Origin: Bacteroidaceae bacterium
GTDB lineage: Bacteria; Bacteroidota; Bacteroidia; Bacteroidales; Bacteroidaceae
NCBI GenBank assembly: GCA_024682035.1
Contig: JAIKZS010000166.1
Coordinates: 1-52,330, forward strand
Length of the DNA stretch: 52,330 bases
Direction of reading: 5' to 3'
Below the pieces are notes generated by a model. That model worked only from the letters and a program-made list of their open reading frames with translations, was not told the DNA's origin and searched no databases. A program made the translations under genes and the position numbers. Position 1 is the stretch's first letter, and each line of letters begins with the position of its first letter. Positions 24,269 to 32,442 of the stretch are shown here, one piece after another.

Positions 24269-26722
24269 ATGAGGAAGTTGATAAGATATATAGGACTTGG
24301 TTGTTTGTGCATGTTGGCATGTGCAATAGGAGCGTGTGAAGGTCAACAGGTTCCTGACATTAATTCGATGTTGACTAAGCTTGACAGTATTGTCGAAAAA
24401 AAGCATGTGGACTGCGAGGTAAACAATTTAGAATATTCGGATGACTATAAGTACATGAATGTGACGGTAAAATATAATAGTGCGACTGCTACTGTTGAAC
24501 TGTCTGATACAGCTGCCGTTAGTGTTCGTGTGAGCCAAAAAGCTGGATTGACCAGGGGGGTGATGATAGACGACAAGCGCCCACCTATTCTTACTAAGAT
24601 TGAGAATATAGCCAAAGAAGAAATGTTATCTTATCATGTTAAGATTTTAATGTTGATAGATCTTAGCCTTCCTCAAAATGTGGTGGATAGTGAACTTGAT
24701 GCTGTAAGGCAAGCCAGAGCTTTGCTTGGACCAGAACTCTTATACGTGGCCTTTATGCAGGGTGATCAAGTCTCTGAAACATATCAAGCAACCGATTATA
24801 TTCTTGACAATTATTTTAAGAGTGATGCTAAACCTTATATATATCTATATCGATCTGTCCTTGAAAAACTTAAAGAGGTGACAGATTCTACCAGTGTGTT
24901 TGCAGATGCAGAGCATAAGGGTGTAATCATTCTATCTGCTGGTGATACATATGATGGGGATCGTCCTCTTGACCCTCGTCATTTTAATGTGCAGCAAGGT
25001 TTGGCAGAGTTAGCTCCGTTATTAGTTGAAAACAACGTGACAATAAGTTTTACTAAATATTCTAATAATGGTGGGTCAAACGCTAATAATGTTCACTCTT
25101 TTGAGTCTGAAGAAAGTTATGGTAGTCAACAGGAGTTAGGGGTTTTGCGCTTGTTGTGCAACCAGACTAATGGTCTCTTTCAATCTTCTTTTAACTGGAA
25201 AGCTCTAAGAGATGACTTTATGCATGATCATCAGATTGATTATGACGATTATAAGTTTTATTTTGTGATGCCAGATAATAAGGTGTTCCGAGGTAATCGA
25301 ATGTCGCTTAATTTAGATTTTATTAATAAGGATACTGATGAAATAATCTCCACCTGTCGAGTTGAATATTCTTTTGGTAGTGTATTTTACCCTATCATTA
25401 TTGGTGGAAAAGATATAAATAAAGTATTTGCAGAAGGATTGCTCGTGGCTTTTCTACTTTGTTTAGCCATTTGGCTTGCTCTTCAAATAGTTGTACCTTG
25501 GATACGTTATCAGATCTTCCTTCATAAACATGTGATACGTTATCAAGGTCCTCAGATGAGTAAAGATGGAGTATTGGTGTCCGAATTATGTTATTTATGT
25601 AAGGCTCCTTTCCAGATTGGAGATGAGGTGGTTACTAAATGCAGCCATACTATGCATAAAGAATGTTGGGATGATAATGGCTATCAATGCCCAGAGCATA
25701 GCCGTAACTGTAAACATGGCTCACATTATTATAATTCTCATAATTTATTGGATGTTAGGAACGCAACTTTCTATATGCAATGGATTTTAGCTGGTATTTT
25801 GGCGGGACTATTTGCTTGGCTGTTCTTTATGGCGCGTGTGCATTTCTTTAATAATGAATTTCTTACAAGTATTCTATTCTTTGTGAATGATATTGAGCCA
25901 GGTACACCTGAAGCTAATAGATTTTTGATTGATAACTCTGTTCACTTGGATTATCAACCATCATTCGGCTTTTCTGTTGCCTTTTTTGTTACTCTATTTT
26001 TGTCTATTCTTTCGTTGCGAAATGTTAGATGGCAGAATAGAGCCGTTAATGTGCTTGTTCGTGCATGTGTTGCTGGTGCATTAGGGTATTTTATTTTCTT
26101 GATCAATTGTATTGTTGCTGTTATGCTCGGTATTAAGACCAATTTAATTTTGCTTGATTGGATTCCATGGATATTAATGACGGGCGTTATCATGTGTTGT
26201 GTTACTTGGCATACTCGTGTTCGTATTCGTTCGATTTGGCTGGCAGCAGCTTGCTTGTTGGGAATTGTCTCCATGTATATGTGGATGTTGATATATCATG
26301 ATACATTGGTAGATTTTCGTCTATACTTGTTAATTAGCTTCTTGTTTACAACAACTGTTTTGGCCATCTGTATCGCTTTTGAAACGCCAATGTCTGAACA
26401 TTATTTCTTGCAGACAAGTGGTGCTATTAAACAAATGGACATCGCTCTTTATAAATGGCTTCGAGCCGATCCTTCGTCCGTGGTAACACTTGGACAGTCG
26501 GTTGATTGTTCTATTCATCTATCATGGGATATCTCTGGTAATGTGGCACCTGTTCATGCCGAAATCTATCTCAGAAATGGCACTGTCAGATTAAAGGCTC
26601 TGGAAAAAGGCGTGTTATATAATGGAAGACCTTTACTTCAAGGGCATTCTGAACCATTGAGCCATGGTAACTATTTCTCGATTGGTAATACTACTTTTAG
26701 ATACTTGGAGAAAGATTTTTAA
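24269..26722 (+). CDS. Membrane RING E3-like protein with vWA-like and FHA domains
   Basis: The 817-residue protein has a lipoprotein-type signal (lipobox IGAC, Cys23). A periplasmic part follows with a vWA-like fold, LIDLS (D131, S133) and LSAGDTYDGDR, whose metal site is degenerate. TM1 is at about 388-411. A RING-H2-like module then runs C441-x2-C444-x13-C458-x-H460-x2-H463-x2-C466-x7-C474-x2-H477; the usual final Cys is His. TM2 is at about 497-518, five more TM helices lie between about 567 and 703, and an FHA-like domain is at about 735-817. Seven TMs place RING and FHA in the cytoplasm. The FHA GR motif reads GQ (742-743) and NG is at 785-786. As a RING next to an E2, it is the likely E3. 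FHA proteins regulate other T6SS. Confidence 0.85.
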   Translation: MRKLIRYIGLGCLCMLACAIGACEGQQVPDINSMLTKLDSIVEKKHVDCEVNNLEYSDDYKYMNVTVKYNSATATVELSDTAAVSVRVSQKAGLTRGVMIDDKRPPILTKIENIAKEEMLSYHVKILMLIDLSLPQNVVDSELDAVRQARALLGPELLYVAFMQGDQVSETYQATDYILDNYFKSDAKPYIYLYRSVLEKLKEVTDSTSVFADAEHKGVIILSAGDTYDGDRPLDPRHFNVQQGLAELAPLLVENNVTISFTKYSNNGGSNANNVHSFESEESYGSQQELGVLRLLCNQTNGLFQSSFNWKALRDDFMHDHQIDYDDYKFYFVMPDNKVFRGNRMSLNLDFINKDTDEIISTCRVEYSFGSVFYPIIIGGKDINKVFAEGLLVAFLLCLAIWLALQIVVPWIRYQIFLHKHVIRYQGPQMSKDGVLVSELCYLCKAPFQIGDEVVTKCSHTMHKECWDDNGYQCPEHSRNCKHGSHYYNSHNLLDVRNATFYMQWILAGILAGLFAWLFFMARVHFFNNEFLTSILFFVNDIEPGTPEANRFLIDNSVHLDYQPSFGFSVAFFVTLFLSILSLRNVRWQNRAVNVLVRACVAGALGYFIFLINCIVAVMLGIKTNLILLDWIPWILMTGVIMCCVTWHTRVRIRSIWLAAACLLGIVSMYMWMLIYHDTLVDFRLYLLISFLFTTTVLAICIAFETPMSEHYFLQTSGAIKQMDIALYKWLRADPSSVVTLGQSVDCSIHLSWDISGNVAPVHAEIYLRNGTVRLKALEKGVLYNGRPLLQGHSEPLSHGNYFSIGNTTFRYLEKDF

Positions 26723-26751
26723 AAGATCTCGTTTTTATATTATTATATTTT

Positions 26752-26791
26752 AATGTCCTTGTAATAATTAATTACAAGGGCATTATTTTTT
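26752..26791 (+). terminator. Terminator at the end of the T6SS/ubiquitin-like operon
   Basis: AATGTCCTTGTAAT (26752-26765) pairs with ATTACAAGGGCATT (26771-26784), 14 positions with one G-U pair, around a five-base loop. It is followed by an A and six T. It closes the 25 kb block after the RING/FHA gene. Confidence 0.85.
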
Positions 26792-26886
26792 ATCTAGTTA
26801 GTGTTTATAGTACCTTTCATTTATAGATATTAATCAGTTGTCTTATTATAAATATGCTATTAAGCAGCGAAAATAATAAAAAAATA

Positions 26887-26919
26887 TTTGGATATATCGA
26901 TATTTTTATGCTATCTTTG
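26887..26919 (+). promoter_or_regulatory. Promoter of the SPFH gene set
   Basis: TTTG at 26887-26890 and TATCTTTG at 26912-26919, spaced by 21 bases, match the Bacteroidetes -33/-7 consensus. The start codon at 26978 follows, so transcription of the SPFH genes is independent of the upstream operon. Confidence 0.75.
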
Positions 26920-26977
26920 TGATATCAAAATAATATCAATTTTCAATAGATGGAATACATTAAAAAATTTCAATAAA

Positions 26978-27931
26978 ATGGAAACAAAAGAAATCAATTA
27001 TCAAGGTACTACCATGAATGGCTTCGGAATGCTGTTCTTTAATTTGTTGTTAACTATTGCAGGTATTGCTGCCATAGTATCGTTTATCCTTTATGGTAAC
27101 TGGTGGCTTATTCTTGCCGGTCCTTTGGTACTCATAGTCTCGTTTTTTTTGTGGGCTGGGTTTATTATGCTTGAGCCTAACGAGGCACGCGTATTGACCT
27201 TTTTTGGGAAGTATCGAGGCACCTTTACAAAAACTGGGTATTACTGGATTAATCCTTTTGTGACAAGCAAAAAATTGTCATTGCGCGCAAGAAATCTTGA
27301 TGCACAACCTATTAAGGTAAATGATAAAATGGGAAATCCTATAATGATAGGTTTGGTGTTGGTGTGGAAATTGAAGGATACATATAAGGCTATGTTCGAA
27401 ATTGATGCACAAACCATGGCGCAGAGTAATATTAAAGCCGACCAAATATCTGCTGGTGTCTCTGGCATGATGAAAGCACTTGAGCAATTCGTTCAAGTCC
27501 AAAGCGATGCTGCATTACGTCAAGTAGCAGGTCAGTATGCCTATGACGATACAGATGATGAAAGTCAAGAATTGACGCTTCGTGGAGGCGGTGATGAGAT
27601 TAATCAACAGTTGGAAAATAAACTCAATGAACGCTTGGCTTTGGCAGGTATTGAAGTTGTTGAGGCGCGTATCAATTATTTAGCTTATGCTCCTGAAATT
27701 GCTGCTGTAATGTTGCGCCGTCAACAAGCTGCTGCTATCATAACAGCTCGGGAGAAAATAGTTGAGGGAGCTGTATCAATGGTTAAAATGGCACTTGAAA
27801 AGCTTTCTGCAGAAGAGGTGGTAGAATTTGATGATGAAAAGAAGGCTGCTATGGTGAGCAACCTCATGGTTGTGCTTTGTGGCGATGATGCTGCACAACC
27901 AGTTGTGAATGCCGGTACATTAAATCATTAA
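26978..27931 (+). CDS. SPFH-domain (stomatin/slipin-like) membrane protein
   Basis: The start is the ATG at 26978 (METKEIN), because the promoter and -7 box lie within the longer open frame upstream. The 317-residue protein has two TM helices (about 18-36 and 43-65), then an SPFH domain (VLTFFGKYRGTFTKTGYYWINPF ...), and a helical C-terminal part with GIEVVEARINYLAYAPEIAAVMLRRQQA. SPFH proteins scaffold membrane microdomains. Its partners are the small genes downstream. It is separated from the T6SS block by a terminator and its own promoter. Confidence 0.88.
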   Translation: METKEINYQGTTMNGFGMLFFNLLLTIAGIAAIVSFILYGNWWLILAGPLVLIVSFFLWAGFIMLEPNEARVLTFFGKYRGTFTKTGYYWINPFVTSKKLSLRARNLDAQPIKVNDKMGNPIMIGLVLVWKLKDTYKAMFEIDAQTMAQSNIKADQISAGVSGMMKALEQFVQVQSDAALRQVAGQYAYDDTDDESQELTLRGGGDEINQQLENKLNERLALAGIEVVEARINYLAYAPEIAAVMLRRQQAAAIITAREKIVEGAVSMVKMALEKLSAEEVVEFDDEKKAAMVSNLMVVLCGDDAAQPVVNAGTLNH

Positions 27932-27950
27932 TTAAAGAATCGACCTAAGC

Positions 27951-28145
27951 ATGTCAAAGAAGGAAAACATGACCAAAAGCTTTGTGCTGCGTGTCGATGC
28001 GGAGACAATGAACGCAATTGAAGCCTGGGCTGAAGATGAGTTTCGATCTACTAATGGTCAGCTACAATGGATTATCAGTGAGGCGTTGCGCAAAAGTGGT
28101 AGATTAAGAAAAAAGAAAAACAATGAACTGGATAAAAATGTTTAA
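27951..28145 (+). CDS. Small Arc-like ribbon-helix-helix protein
   Basis: This 64-residue protein has a strand FVLRVDAETMNAIEAWAEDEF, followed by a helical region with NGQLQWIISEALRKSGR and a basic tail. That is the ribbon-helix-helix arrangement of Arc/MetJ-type proteins. The ATG at 27969 is an alternative start. It may bind DNA or regulate the SPFH gene. The reading frame overlaps the next gene by 23 bases, so the three genes 26978-28626 are probably one unit. Confidence 0.75.
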   Translation: MSKKENMTKSFVLRVDAETMNAIEAWAEDEFRSTNGQLQWIISEALRKSGRLRKKKNNELDKNV

Positions 28146-28626
28146 TGGGCAAAGGCCTTCGGAGATATATAGTGTTCAGCTGCCTGTGACATGGACTGAC
28201 AGAATCCTAGAGTTTATTGCTTTCCTTTTGTTGATAGCAATGTGGGTACTAGCTGCGTTTCTTTGGCGCTTGTCGGAAGGTAAAGATGTGGCTTTGCACA
28301 TAAGACTCGATGGTGAGGTGGATAACGTGGGTGATCCCTTGACGCTTATCATTATTACAGTTGCTTGGACTTTTGTGATGCTTTTATTAGCCTTTTCTGC
28401 TTATCGGCCACGATTGATAAATCCATCTATTCGTATTACGACGTTGAAACAATTAAAGTTGGTTGTAACTCAAGTTAGGGGCATGAATATTATTATGGGT
28501 ATTATGGGTATTTGCTTATTATTATCTATGGTTTATGAAACTATAGTATGGGTGATTATACCAACCTGCTTATTACTAGTCGAAGTATTGGTTTTTAGTA
28601 TATTGATTAGAAGGACTGGTAAGTAA
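28123..28626 (+). CDS. Four-TM membrane protein of unknown function
   Basis: This 167-residue protein has four hydrophobic helices, at about 30-48, 73-92, 121-140 and 143-162. No family is recognised. An alternative start is the ATG at 28138. It is the third gene of a conserved-looking set with the SPFH and RHH genes and likely acts in the same membrane context. A terminator hairpin follows. Confidence 0.65.
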   Translation: MNWIKMFNGQRPSEIYSVQLPVTWTDRILEFIAFLLLIAMWVLAAFLWRLSEGKDVALHIRLDGEVDNVGDPLTLIIITVAWTFVMLLLAFSAYRPRLINPSIRITTLKQLKLVVTQVRGMNIIMGIMGICLLLSMVYETIVWVIIPTCLLLVEVLVFSILIRRTGK

Positions 28627-28671
28627 AAAAATGCGTTCAAAAATAGTGACTTTTGAAATACTTGTTATACA

Positions 28672-28703
28672 AAATATCCCCGCCCGAAAGGGCGGGGATA
28701 TTT
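28672..28703. terminator. Bidirectional terminator between convergent genes
   Basis: AAATATCCCCGCCC and GGGCGGGGATATTT form a perfect 14-bp stem with a GAAA tetraloop. T and A flanks on both sides let it work for the membrane-protein gene (plus) and for the DUF1080 operon (minus). Confidence 0.88.
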
Positions 28704-28722
28704 GTTGTAATGAAGATTAGAA

Positions 28723-29592
28723 TCAATCCATAACCTTTACCTTGATGTTGCGGAACCAAACATCATCACCATGATCCTGGAAGCCAATGAAACCTTCATG
28801 ATTGTCACCACCCAAGTTATTCAGCAAGCTGAATGCCAAAGGCCAAGCCTCTTCACTGAACTTACTTGCTTGCAACATTTCTGTCCAACGTGGAGTCCAC
28901 AAGTGATACTCTACTACATTTTCACCATTTTGTTGGTGCAGAACGGTGCCTTTGAATACCATGATTGAACCAGTGTTCCATTCACCAGCAGGTTTTGCAT
29001 TCTGTGGCTTAGCAGGAATCATGTCATACAGAGAAGCTGCTTGTCTGTTGCCATCCTTACCCATTTTAGCGTCTGGGTGGTTTTGGTTGTCAAGCACCTG
29101 GTACTCTGGAGCTGAAATATAAATTGGCTCAAATTCGCCAGGTTTGCCCTCTACAGGTACTTCCTGTGCTAATACGAAGATACCAGAGTTACCGCCTTTA
29201 GAAATTTTATATTCGAAAGTAAGTTCGAAATTCTTAAATTTATGAGCAAAAATCAGGTCACCACCACCAGCTGTTTGACCTTCGCCAGTGCCAGTTCCGT
29301 TAAACTTAATGCATCCGTCTTCAATAGTCCAACGTGCAGGTACTTGATCCTTGCCGTAACCACGCCATCCATTCATAGTCTTACCATCGAAGATGGTGAT
29401 GTAACCATCTGCATCGGTAGGTAACTCCAGCGCTTGAGACTCTGGACCGTTAGGAGTAACTGAAACATTAATTGTAGTAGTAGTTGCTGCTTCAGCAGCG
29501 TTGTCTTCAGCTTTCTTTTGCTGACCACCACAAGCGGTAAATGTAGCTGCCATTACCATGCAGCCTGCAACTGTAAATAAACTTTTCTTCAT
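28723..29592 (-). CDS. DUF1080 (3-keto-disaccharide hydrolase-type) lipoprotein
   Basis: The 289-residue protein has a lipobox TACG (Cys21) and a low-complexity linker. The DUF1080 jelly-roll follows with FDGKTMNGWRGYG at 69-81 and the segments GNSGIFVLAQ and EYQVLDNQNHPDA. The C-terminus has VWFRNIKVKVMD. Members act on 3-keto-glycosides: a glycoside is oxidised at C3 by a Gfo/Idh/MocA enzyme and the keto-sugar is then cleaved, possibly by elimination. It lies last in a minus-strand operon after two such oxidoreductases, which fits this pathway. It is expected on the periplasmic side of the membrane. Confidence 0.88.
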   Translation of the reverse strand: MKKSLFTVAGCMVMAATFTACGGQQKKAEDNAAEAATTTTINVSVTPNGPESQALELPTDADGYITIFDGKTMNGWRGYGKDQVPARWTIEDGCIKFNGTGTGEGQTAGGGDLIFAHKFKNFELTFEYKISKGGNSGIFVLAQEVPVEGKPGEFEPIYISAPEYQVLDNQNHPDAKMGKDGNRQAASLYDMIPAKPQNAKPAGEWNTGSIMVFKGTVLHQQNGENVVEYHLWTPRWTEMLQASKFSEEAWPLAFSLLNNLGGDNHEGFIGFQDHGDDVWFRNIKVKVMD

Positions 29593-29645
29593 TTTTTTAT
29601 AAATTACTATTAACTTTAAACATTAAATAATTATTTCTGAATTGT

Positions 29646-31115
29646 TTAAGGCATATCCGGCAACTTGTAGCCGTTCTGATAAGTATGCTTGATAAGCTCA
29701 TTGGCAAATTCTAAAGCATTTACTGGATCTGCATACTCGTTGTTGAAAGTTGGATGCCCATCTTTCACACTAAAGTTGCTTGCCTTCATGATACGAACCG
29801 TAGCATTGGGGTCTATGTTGGTGAGCTTCATGTTCTCGCCATCCCAATCTAAGACTTGATTTAGCCCTTGCAGACGAGTAGCTAAAACGCCTATGTCTAC
29901 CATTTCTGTAAGACCTGCAGAACGAGAAAAATCTGACCAGCTCTTCATGCGACTTGCACCATTTTCCTTGCAAGCACGAATCCAATCTGTTTGGTGATCT
30001 TTCTCAGTCGTTTCATGATTGCCAGGAGTATAAGTAGGAGTGCGACCTGATAACAACCAAGGCTCACGACCATAGCAACCATAAATCAAGGTGTCTTTTG
30101 TGCCATGCAGTATAGTGCAACCACCGGCTACTTCCAATTCTTTACCCTTAGGCATGCCTTCAGGACGCATTGGCTTTAAACCGCCATCATACCATGTAAC
30201 TTCTACTTGTGGCATTGCTTGTTTTGGCAAGTTTGGACGTGCAGGGAATATCATACGGATAGTTTGAGCAGATGGAGCACAGTCTGTCAGCAATGCGGTA
30301 GAACTACCTTGTATTTGAGTAGGATAGCCAAGCTGCAGAGCTTCATATACACCATGTAAGATGTGGCATGCCATATCACCTAGTGCACCTGTACCAAAAT
30401 CCCACCATCCACGCCAATTCCATGGATGATAAACTGAATTGAAATCACGGAACTTTGCCGGACCAAGGAACAGATTCCAGTCAAGTGTTTTAGGTACTTT
30501 ATTGATGGCAGTAGGACGGTTCAGACCTTGAGGCCAAATTGGGCGGTTAGTGCTTGCTTCTACTTTTGTTACAGTGCCAATTTCACCATTCTGTACCCAT
30601 TGAATAACTTTACGGGTGCCTTCACCTGAAGATCCTTGGTTACCCATTTGGGTAGCCACGTTATATTTCTCTGCTAATTTCTTCAGAAGACGAGCTTCAT
30701 AAATAGAGTGGGTTAGTGGTTTCTCTACATACACATGCTTTCCCATGGTAATAGCTTCAGCTGCTATAATAGCATGGGTATGGTCTGCAGTTGCTACCAT
30801 TACCGCGTCTATACTGTTACCCATCTCACTGTACATCTTGCGATAGTCTTTATACTTTTTAGCGTTAGGATATCTGTCTAGTACAGGTTTTGCATATCCC
30901 CAGTCAACATCAGCAATGGCAACAATATTTTCTGCTTCCATGCCTTTAAGGACGCTTGCTCCACGTCCACCCACACCTACAGCGGCAATATTAAGCTTAT
31001 CAGTTGGTGCAGCATGCCCGTGACTTTTGCCTAAAATGATGTTAGGCGCAATTGTGAATCCTGCCAGAGCAGCTGCTCCAGTTTTCAGGAAACTTCTTCT
31101 TGATAAGTTTGACAT
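29646..31115 (-). CDS. Gfo/Idh/MocA oxidoreductase with Tat signal
   Basis: This 489-residue NAD(P)-dependent enzyme starts with a twin-arginine signal (SRRSFLKTG, residues 5-13), so it is exported folded. Then come the Rossmann part with VGVGGRGASVL and the EKP motif (YVEKPLTHS) typical of Gfo/Idh/MocA, and a C-terminal beta-sheet domain. Length and Tat signal match the periplasmic group that uses bound NAD in 3-keto-sugar formation. It is co-transcribed with the neighbouring oxidoreductase and DUF1080 genes (30- and 53-base gaps). Confidence 0.92.
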   Translation of the reverse strand: MSNLSRRSFLKTGAAALAGFTIAPNIILGKSHGHAAPTDKLNIAAVGVGGRGASVLKGMEAENIVAIADVDWGYAKPVLDRYPNAKKYKDYRKMYSEMGNSIDAVMVATADHTHAIIAAEAITMGKHVYVEKPLTHSIYEARLLKKLAEKYNVATQMGNQGSSGEGTRKVIQWVQNGEIGTVTKVEASTNRPIWPQGLNRPTAINKVPKTLDWNLFLGPAKFRDFNSVYHPWNWRGWWDFGTGALGDMACHILHGVYEALQLGYPTQIQGSSTALLTDCAPSAQTIRMIFPARPNLPKQAMPQVEVTWYDGGLKPMRPEGMPKGKELEVAGGCTILHGTKDTLIYGCYGREPWLLSGRTPTYTPGNHETTEKDHQTDWIRACKENGASRMKSWSDFSRSAGLTEMVDIGVLATRLQGLNQVLDWDGENMKLTNIDPNATVRIMKASNFSVKDGHPTFNNEYADPVNALEFANELIKHTYQNGYKLPDMP

Positions 31116-31146
31116 AATTAAATTCGTTTTATAGTTTAAAGATAAT

Positions 31147-32232
31147 TTATTTGCTGACCGTTTGATGCAACAAGCCGTAGCCGTTTGTCATATGGGCACG
31201 GCGATAGCGAATTTGTTCTAATGTGTCAAGGTCTCCAATTGCAGGTAGGTCGTGTGTACGTGCATCGGCTAAGCAATCCCAAGCGAATTGTGAAGCTATA
31301 GCAGAGTCGCGAAGAGATGGCAAAGTCATGTCTAATTTGCCATTGCGTATGCTCTGAGCAAATTTTTCTATCATTACATCAATGTTTTTACCCCCGTAAG
31401 GTTTGTTGATGGTGACGGTTTTTGTGATACCTCTCAACTCTACTGTAGCAGTTTTAAAGTCATGTGTCATGCGTGCTATACCATGCGTACCAATTAAATC
31501 AATATAGGAATTATGGGTTTGGTCTTTCGACATCTGTCCATAAACGAACCCCTGTGTTATGTCGTAAACAATACCATTGTCGAATGTGCCATGAGCCTGT
31601 AGCCACCATGGGTCTTTATAATTCCACATGCGCATGGCTTGTGAATGCATTGTTTTGAATTCACTTTGTGCATACCAGCGTGTAATGTCGCAATAGTGCA
31701 TACCACAATCATGGAAAGAAGGACCTTCGGCTTCATGTCCTTCGCCTGGTGCTAAACCTGGTGTCATGTGGCAGATGCGGATGATGGCCAGTTCCCCTAA
31801 TTCACCTTCGTCAATAAATGCTTTAAGCTGGTGGTGATACCATGAACTACGGAGGTATAGATTGACAGTGGCCAAACGGTCGCTTTCGCTAACAGTTTTC
31901 ACAAGCTCCCATTCGTCCTCAGGTTTCATGGCTATTGGCTTTTCTGAGATGATGTGCTTGCCATGGGCCAATGCTTTTAAGATTTGGTTCTTGCGAGAGT
32001 CTGCCAAAGCGCAGAGAGCAACTACATCAACTTCTGGATCATTGAATACATCATCCTCGTTGCCGGTTACTTTGGCGGTAGGGCAATAATCGCGTGCCAT
32101 TTCTTGTGCTTTTTCGAAGGGATCACAAATATAAGTAACTTGCCAATTTTTGTTTCTTTGGAACTCGTGTAAATAAAAGCGGCCCATTCTGCCAAATCCA
32201 ATAAGACCGACTTTAATCATGGTATTCTCCAT
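31147..32232 (-). CDS. Gfo/Idh/MocA oxidoreductase, cytoplasmic
   Basis: The 361-residue protein has the nucleotide-binding start KVGLIGFGRMGRFY and the EKP motif (ISEKPIAMKP), without a signal peptide. It resembles myo-inositol 2-dehydrogenase-like sugar oxidoreductases. Two starts are possible (ATG at 32232 or 32220). With the Tat-exported relative and DUF1080 it probably completes a keto-sugar pathway, for instance reducing the product back or oxidising it further. The sugar is unknown. Confidence 0.9.
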   Translation of the reverse strand: MENTMIKVGLIGFGRMGRFYLHEFQRNKNWQVTYICDPFEKAQEMARDYCPTAKVTGNEDDVFNDPEVDVVALCALADSRKNQILKALAHGKHIISEKPIAMKPEDEWELVKTVSESDRLATVNLYLRSSWYHHQLKAFIDEGELGELAIIRICHMTPGLAPGEGHEAEGPSFHDCGMHYCDITRWYAQSEFKTMHSQAMRMWNYKDPWWLQAHGTFDNGIVYDITQGFVYGQMSKDQTHNSYIDLIGTHGIARMTHDFKTATVELRGITKTVTINKPYGGKNIDVMIEKFAQSIRNGKLDMTLPSLRDSAIASQFAWDCLADARTHDLPAIGDLDTLEQIRYRRAHMTNGYGLLHQTVSK

Positions 32233-32301
32233 ACGAAAGGTATTAAAAGTTTAATCGAAAATTAAATAACTCTAGCGGTATTATACCACATTTCCGTTAA
32301 G

Positions 32302-32309
32302 CAAAAATA
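32302..32309 (-). promoter_or_regulatory. Candidate -7 box of the keto-glycoside operon
   Basis: On the minus strand this reads TATTTTTG (TAnnTTTG), 69 bases before the start at 32232. A proper -33 element is not evident. The rest of the 210-base gap (32233-32442) is AT-rich and shows no other feature. Confidence 0.4.
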
Positions 32310-32442
32310 ACGAACTTACGCGTACGTGTGAATAATCAATATAAAAATGTAGATTGATTAAAAGTTTAATATATTTATTTACAATTAGATAGTATAGATT
32401 GTGATGAGAAAAAATGTAGATAATTTGTAAAAATATATTAGG

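Noticed and set aside
1762..26722. Extracellular contractile injection system or prophage tail instead of T6SS
   Set aside because: ClpV, TssK, TssF, TssG and several envelope proteins with signals or TM helices are present. No phage capsid, portal, lysis or integrase genes are seen.
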